A stretch of 64,000 nucleotides of DNA from Oscillospiraceae bacterium (GTDB lineage Bacteria > Bacillota > Clostridia > Oscillospirales > Oscillospiraceae): assembly GCA_031262405.1 (NCBI GenBank), contig JAISHS010000028.1, positions 1 to 64,000 of the forward strand, written 5' to 3'. Numbering within the stretch: position 1 is the stretch's first letter; each line of letters opens with the position of its first letter. Positions 58,395 through 64,000 of this stretch are shown one piece after another. The position numbers and the translations under genes are program-made. The notes below the pieces were generated by a model. It saw only the letters and a list, made by a program, of their open reading frames with translations. It was not told the DNA's origin and searched no databases.

Positions 58395-58719
58395 CGAAAC
58401 CAGTTCCAATCCAGCAGAAACCGTAAAAATAGAAGATGAGAGCTCGGAAGAATTAAGTCGGAAAAAGGTTAATGAAGATATTTCAATTAAACCATATGAA
58501 GAGGAAAAAGATCGGAAATTGACTTCGTTAGCGAGTGCAGTACTTGGATGTTGCGTTGTATTTTTTATGATAGTGTATTTTGTGGATTTGAAATTTGGTC
58601 CTGGGTCAGACATTGGTGGAGACATAATCGAAATTTTGAAATGGGTTACCTCCATTATCATGGGCTTCTTATTTGGAAGTTACGCTAGTCATAAAGTGGA
58701 TCATAATAAGCAAGACTGA
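58378..58719 (+). CDS. Small membrane protein with acidic N-terminus and two C-terminal hydrophobic helices (candidate toxin partner)
   Basis: Overlaps the Panacea gene by 17 nt; TMs AVLGCCVVFFMIVYFVDL and IIEILKWVTSIIMGFLFGSYA; GGAGAGG upstream. Confidence 0.75.
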   Translation: MTARNDETSSNPAETVKIEDESSEELSRKKVNEDISIKPYEEEKDRKLTSLASAVLGCCVVFFMIVYFVDLKFGPGSDIGGDIIEILKWVTSIIMGFLFGSYASHKVDHNKQD

Positions 58720-58748
58720 TTTCGCTATAAGTCTATTACATAACTTAA

Positions 58749-58792
58749 GGCGCGCCCTTTACCACTCAAGCGAGAACGGTAAAGGGCGCGCC
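58749..58792. terminator. Inverted repeat GGCGCGCCCTTTACC-N14-GGTAAAGGGCGCGCC
   Basis: Perfect 15-bp arms between convergent genes. Confidence 0.75.
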
Positions 58793-58818
58793 GTTGCGCG
58801 GTCTCACAACGTGTCGCA

Positions 58819-60258
58819 CTAAGTGCGACTCACCAGCAGCTCGTGCCGCAGCTCCCATAGCCGCCTAGACAAGTCCACATAGTAGTTGTGCGGGTGCTCG
58901 AAGCGCGTGACCTCGTCCCAGAGCGTTCCCAACTGGTCGAGACAATACTTACGAATATCCGAAACCGCAGGCAGCTTGTAAACAAGCTGTCCGTTTTTGA
59001 AAATCGGAACCAGCAGCTCCCGCGCCGAAAAATCCGTCACGAGCTTGGTCTTCCAGGTGTCGATGGGGTCGAAAAGCTCAAGCGTTTGAGTATCGTCGAG
59101 CACCTCGTCGTGAATCGTCAGCAGATCGGCAATCGCCTTGCCGCTCTTGCGGTCGAAGAGACGGTAAACGCGCTTGAAATGCGGCGTGGGTATCTTTACC
59201 GTGTTCTCGCTGACCTTAATCCTCGGGATAATCTCGCCCGTGTCGCTCTCATCGGCGACGAGCTTATAGACCCCGTCAAAGACCGGCGAGCTTTTCGAGG
59301 TTATGAGCCTCTCGCCGACGCAAAAGGCGTCGAGTTGAGCCCCCTGCATGAGCAGATCGCGGATCAGATACTCGTCCAGCGAGTTTGAGGCGACAATTTT
59401 GCAGCTGCGCAGCCCCGCCGCGTCGAGCATTTTCCGCGCCATCTTCGAGAGATAGGCGATATCCCCGGAGTCCAGCCGAATAGAAAACTCAGTAATCCCG
59501 CGCGGTAAAAGTACCTCTTTAAACACTGCAATCGCGTTCGGAACGCCGCTTCCGAGGGTGTTATAGGTGTCTACAAGCAGGGTTGCGTTCTCGGGATAGA
59601 GCTCGCAATAGGCCTTGAAGGCCTCATATTCTGAGGGGAACAGCTGCACCCAGGAGTGTGCCATTGCACCGGTTGTAGGTACGCCGTAGAGGTGGTTGGT
59701 GAGGGTGCAGGTGGTGCCGGAGCAGCCGCCAATGTAGGCCGCTCTCGCGCCGAGAACGGCGGCGTCAGAGCCTTGAGCGCGGCGCGCGCCGAATTCAAAC
59801 ACCGGCCTGCCCTGAGCGGCTCTGTAAATCCGATTTGCCTTAGTCGCGATAAGCGACTGGTGGTTGATGGTCAGCAGCGCAAAGGTCTCAATCAGCTGCG
59901 CCTCAATCGCTCTCGCGCGGACAGTCAGCAGCGGCTCTCCGGGGAATACCGGCGTGCCCTCCGGCACGGCATAGATATCCCCGGTGAAGCGAAAATCGCG
60001 CAGATACGCCAGAAAGTCCTCGTCAAAAAGCCCCAGACCGTGCAGATACCGGAGGTCGTCTGCGTCAAAGCGAAGAGCCTCGATAAACTCGACCAGCTGC
60101 TCCAGCCCCGCCGCAACGGCAAAGCCGCCGCCGTCCGGCAGGGTGCGGAAATAGAGGTCGAAATATGTGTATTTCTCATATAGACCGGTCTTGAAATAGC
60201 CGCCTGCCATCGTCAGCTCATAAAAATCACACAGCAGACTTAAGTGTTCTTGCTTCAA
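58819..60258 (-). CDS. pncB: Nicotinate phosphoribosyltransferase
   Basis: LLCDFYELTMAGGYF, FEFGARRAQGSDAAVLGARAAYIGG, VDTYNTLGSGVPNAI, IRLDSGDIAYLSKMAR. Confidence 0.96.
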   Translation of the reverse strand: MKQEHLSLLCDFYELTMAGGYFKTGLYEKYTYFDLYFRTLPDGGGFAVAAGLEQLVEFIEALRFDADDLRYLHGLGLFDEDFLAYLRDFRFTGDIYAVPEGTPVFPGEPLLTVRARAIEAQLIETFALLTINHQSLIATKANRIYRAAQGRPVFEFGARRAQGSDAAVLGARAAYIGGCSGTTCTLTNHLYGVPTTGAMAHSWVQLFPSEYEAFKAYCELYPENATLLVDTYNTLGSGVPNAIAVFKEVLLPRGITEFSIRLDSGDIAYLSKMARKMLDAAGLRSCKIVASNSLDEYLIRDLLMQGAQLDAFCVGERLITSKSSPVFDGVYKLVADESDTGEIIPRIKVSENTVKIPTPHFKRVYRLFDRKSGKAIADLLTIHDEVLDDTQTLELFDPIDTWKTKLVTDFSARELLVPIFKNGQLVYKLPAVSDIRKYCLDQLGTLWDEVTRFEHPHNYYVDLSRRLWELRHELLVSRT

Positions 60259-60412
60259 AAAAGTTACCTCAAATCAGTTTTAATATTAATGCAATTATAC
60301 CCTCTATTTTAATCCAAAGCAACACAAAATGCTAGTATTCTCCACAGCCTGTTGATAGACTCTACAAGGAATTTCCGTTTTTGGCTGTATATTTGGATTG
60401 GAGAGGTGCTTT

Positions 60413-60880
60413 GTGAATAAGAAAAAGTGGTTTTTACTGCCGATTTTCATTGTAGTAATAGAGGGTCTGGGCTATCTCAGCGCCGTCCTCAGCGGAGACG
60501 TCGGCAAAAAATATGCCGCACTGGAGCTGCCGCCGCTCGCCCCGCCGGGAAAAGTCTTCGGAATCGTCTGGCCGATTCTATATCTCCTGCTGGCAATTTC
60601 CCTCTATCTTGTCGTCACGAGCCGCCGTGCGGAGCGCCGCCTCGCCGTGCGACCCTTCATAGCCGCTATGGCGCTCAATTTCATCTGGTCGCCGCTGTTC
60701 TTCGGACTCGGTCTCTTTTGGGCGGCGGCTCTAGTGATAATCCTGATGGACTTTGTGACGGCGATGACCCTTCGCGCCTTCGCCCGCGTGAAGGCCGCGA
60801 GCGCGTGGCTGCTCGCGCCGTATCTGCTCTGGCTGCTCTTCGCGACGTATCTCAATATCAGCATAGCAATGCTAAACTAA
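60413..60880 (+). CDS. tspO: TspO/MBR family protein
   Basis: LELPPLAPPGKVFGIVWPILYLLLAISLYLV, LNFIWSPLFFGL; GTG start 60413. Confidence 0.92.
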   Translation: MNKKKWFLLPIFIVVIEGLGYLSAVLSGDVGKKYAALELPPLAPPGKVFGIVWPILYLLLAISLYLVVTSRRAERRLAVRPFIAAMALNFIWSPLFFGLGLFWAAALVIILMDFVTAMTLRAFARVKAASAWLLAPYLLWLLFATYLNISIAMLN

Positions 60881-60892
60881 TCAACACAAAAG

Positions 60893-60926
60893 GCCGGAGC
60901 AAAACACTCATTTGCTCCGGCTTTTT
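60893..60926 (+). terminator. Rho-independent terminator after tspO
   Basis: GCCGGAGCAAA-N7-TTTGCTCCGGC-TTTTT. Confidence 0.92.
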
Positions 60927-60944
60927 GATTTAAAAAAACAAGGC

Positions 60945-61051
60945 TTGACATATATGCTTCGTATGAATTATAGTTAATAACAATCTACTTATAGTTAAAG
61001 AGAAAAATATTATAGTTAATATGAACGAATAATTATTCAAATTATAGTTAA
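60945..61051 (+). promoter_or_regulatory. Promoter (TTGACA, 60945) with four TTATAGTTAA direct repeats
   Basis: TATAGTTAA at 60969, 60990, 61011, 61043; first copy overlaps the -10. Confidence 0.8.
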
Positions 61052-61073
61052 CAATAAGCGCGGAGGTGATAAT

Positions 61074-62123
61074 ATGTCACTATCGAGGGTGCAGCGAGAA
61101 GAGATTAAGAAAAGTTTGCTCGAAGACTTAGGAGATTCTGACGGTTCTCTGGATGTGTCGGCGTTTGCCAAGAGCCGCGGCGTTTCGGGACAGACAATTT
61201 ACAGATATTTGAGAGAGCTTGAAGCGAAGGGTCAAATAGTCCAAAAAAAAATCGGCAACAAAAGTCTATATCTACTCAAAGACCATGTTGAGTTCTTTAA
61301 CCTCAAGCTGGCGGGACTGGACGAGGAGGTCGTTTGGAAAAGCAGTATCCGTCCGCTGCTTGAAAAGCTGCCCGACAACGCATTTAAGATTTGCAACTAT
61401 GTCTTTACGGAAATGCTCAATAACGCGATTGAACACTCGGCAGGCTCGCAGATTCAAATACTTGTCTCAGATAACGGCTTTCGCGTTCAAATTGTTGTGG
61501 CGGACGACGGCGTGGGTATTTTCACAAAAATTTCGGAGGCTATGGGCTTGACGGAAAAGAGCTTTGCTATTTTGGAGCTGGCTAAGGGCAAGTTTACAAC
61601 GGACCCCTCGAGTCACACAGGCGAGGGAGTTTTCTTCAGCTCAAAGGCGGCGGATTCTTTCAGCATATCTGCCGACGGACTTTTGTTTTTCCCTCTAAAT
61701 AACGACCCGGACGCCGACTCGGGCGTATCTGATTTTACAAGGCGTATCTTCATGTCGGGCACGACGGTGCTGTTTGAGGTCAAGTATAATAATGAAAATA
61801 CTTTAAGGGAGCTGTTCGACAAATATACAAACTCGCCGGAGGACTATGGCTTTACAAAAACGGTTGTACCTGTTAGGCTTCTTGAATTCGGCGACGATAA
61901 CGCCATGTTCGTTTCGCGCTCCCAGGCAAAGAGACTGCTTGTGCGCTTCGAGCGCTTTGAGCTGATTGAGCTGGACTTCACCGACGTCGAGGAAATAGGT
62001 CAGGGCTTTGCCGATGAAATATTTCGGGTTTTTCCGAGCAACCATCCAAACTCAAAGATAGTTGCTATAAACGCAGCCCCGCAGGTGTCTCAAATGATCG
62101 CGCACGTCACCGCATTTCTGTGA
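61074..62123 (+). CDS. HTH - histidine-kinase-like ATPase - DUF4325 (STAS-like) regulator
   Basis: N-terminal HTH (DVSAFAKSRGVSGQTIYRYLRELEAKGQIV), HATPase N/G1 boxes (FTEMLNNAIEHSAG, VVADDGVGIF), C-terminal ARSQAKRLLVRFERFELIELDFTDVEEIGQGFADEIFRVF. Confidence 0.88.
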   Translation: MSLSRVQREEIKKSLLEDLGDSDGSLDVSAFAKSRGVSGQTIYRYLRELEAKGQIVQKKIGNKSLYLLKDHVEFFNLKLAGLDEEVVWKSSIRPLLEKLPDNAFKICNYVFTEMLNNAIEHSAGSQIQILVSDNGFRVQIVVADDGVGIFTKISEAMGLTEKSFAILELAKGKFTTDPSSHTGEGVFFSSKAADSFSISADGLLFFPLNNDPDADSGVSDFTRRIFMSGTTVLFEVKYNNENTLRELFDKYTNSPEDYGFTKTVVPVRLLEFGDDNAMFVSRSQAKRLLVRFERFELIELDFTDVEEIGQGFADEIFRVFPSNHPNSKIVAINAAPQVSQMIAHVTAFL

Positions 62124-62272
62124 AAAGGAATGTATTTTCTTTTGCTTAAGCGAAAAAATTCTATATTCGGCTCAAAAAATTTTGCTTGTGTTTTGGCATA
62201 ATGACGCTTATACTAGTATGTAATTGTGCAACATGCAACACTAAACGCATTGTTTAAGGAGCCGAAAGCTTT

Positions 62273-63058
62273 ATGGACAAAAACCCTGTTTTGCTCTCAA
62301 GCCTATCCATGGACAGCGATATTCCGCTGTATTCGCAGCTAGTAAACATTGTCCGCCGCAACATAGCCGCCGGAACCCTTGCCCCGGGAGAGCTTCTGCC
62401 CTCGGAGGCGGAGCTTTGCCGCGCCTTTGACGTAAGCCGCAGCACCGTTCGTCAGGCAATCGGCTCTCTTGAGGCCGAGGGACTTGTGGTGCGTAAGCAG
62501 GGCAGGGGAACCTTTGTAGCCGAACCGAAGATGCGCCGCAAAACAGAAAATGTCTATTCCTTTACCTCCGAGATAAGCTCCATGGGGCTTACGCCCTCCT
62601 CCACGCTTATCGAGTTTGAGGTGCTGCTTCCGACGCCGGACATCACAAAGGTGCTGGAGCTCTCGTCTGCTGACTCCGGCATTTATAAATTCACAAGAAT
62701 CCGAAATGTCAACGGCGAACCGCTTATTCTCGAGACCTCCTTCTACCCCCAGCACATCTATCCAAAGCTCACGCGGGAGCTGCTGCGCGACCACAGCTTT
62801 TACAGCCTGCTCTATGAGGTCGGAATCGCCCCGGCCTGCGCGGTGGACTCCTATTCAGCCGTCGTTTTGGCGCGCGAAGAGGCCGAAATTTTAGGCTGCA
62901 AGCAGGGTAGCTGCGCCTTCTCTGTCCAGCGCCGCACGAGAACCGAAACCGGCATGATCTATGAATATACCCAGAGTCTTATACGCGCCGACCGCATAAC
63001 CCTAGACGTCTTTCTCCACAAGGACGGCGTCAGCTTCTCAAGAAGCGTGGACAAGTAG
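62273..63058 (+). CDS. GntR family (HutC subfamily, UTRA domain) transcriptional regulator
   Basis: [65 protein letters not shown] plus UTRA domain. Confidence 0.94.
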   Translation: MDKNPVLLSSLSMDSDIPLYSQLVNIVRRNIAAGTLAPGELLPSEAELCRAFDVSRSTVRQAIGSLEAEGLVVRKQGRGTFVAEPKMRRKTENVYSFTSEISSMGLTPSSTLIEFEVLLPTPDITKVLELSSADSGIYKFTRIRNVNGEPLILETSFYPQHIYPKLTRELLRDHSFYSLLYEVGIAPACAVDSYSAVVLAREEAEILGCKQGSCAFSVQRRTRTETGMIYEYTQSLIRADRITLDVFLHKDGVSFSRSVDK

Positions 63059-63147
63059 ATTTAGCCCTGCCGGAGCACTGTCGTCAACATACCGGCAAAT
63101 CTCCCAATAAATCTTATTATTTTCAGCATTTTTTTACATCGGAACAG

Positions 63148-63176
63148 TTTACACCCGCCCGGACTTGTAGTATACT
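63148..63176 (+). promoter_or_regulatory. Promoter TTTACA-N17-TATACT upstream of gap
   Basis: -35 63148..63153, -10 63171..63176. Confidence 0.75.
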
Positions 63177-63210
63177 AGCGTTTGGCATAAGCAAAGGAAG
63201 CTCGGGATAA

Positions 63211-64000
<790 letters not shown>

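Overview
The window is a GC-rich bacterial chromosome segment. Gene content and organisation suggest a Clostridia/Oscillospiraceae-like Firmicute (inference; no 16S or tRNA gene was seen). Most of it is housekeeping: a lysophospholipid acyltransferase fragment, a cysteine/methionine block (rrf2-metY-cysK), an OYE-type flavin reductase, galM, and an ECF sigma / membrane protein / serpin cluster. A response-regulator/STAS/SpoIIE-phosphatase cluster follows, ending in two small double-glycine-leader Cys-rich peptides. Next come an arginine operon (argC-J-B-D-F-carA-carB), a complete purine operon (purE-C-F-M-N-O-H-D-L), recO-mutS2, HPr, uvrC, rsmD, coaD, carbonic anhydrase, a large SLH/SH3/NlpC-like surface protein and a P-type ATPase. 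The window closes with an AT-rich two-gene Panacea (DUF4065) + small membrane protein island, pncB, tspO, an HTH-HATPase-DUF4325 regulator, a GntR/UTRA regulator and the start of gap. The observations most worth follow-up are: (1) the Panacea/2-TM pair as a candidate PanAT-type toxin-antitoxin or defence unit; (2) a CarB-DapF fusion whose DapF domain has Ala at the first catalytic Cys; (3) two six-Cys double-glycine-leader peptides next to a partner-switching phosphatase module; (4) four helically phased TTATAGTTAA repeats upstream of the HTH-HATPase-DUF4325 gene; (5) ARG boxes before argC; (6) dispersed heptamer arrays, often paired with GTCGC...GCGAC hairpins, at gene junctions; (7) a decamer, TTATGTMAAC, seen 13 times. 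All calls come from reading the sequence and translated ORFs; no database search was run.
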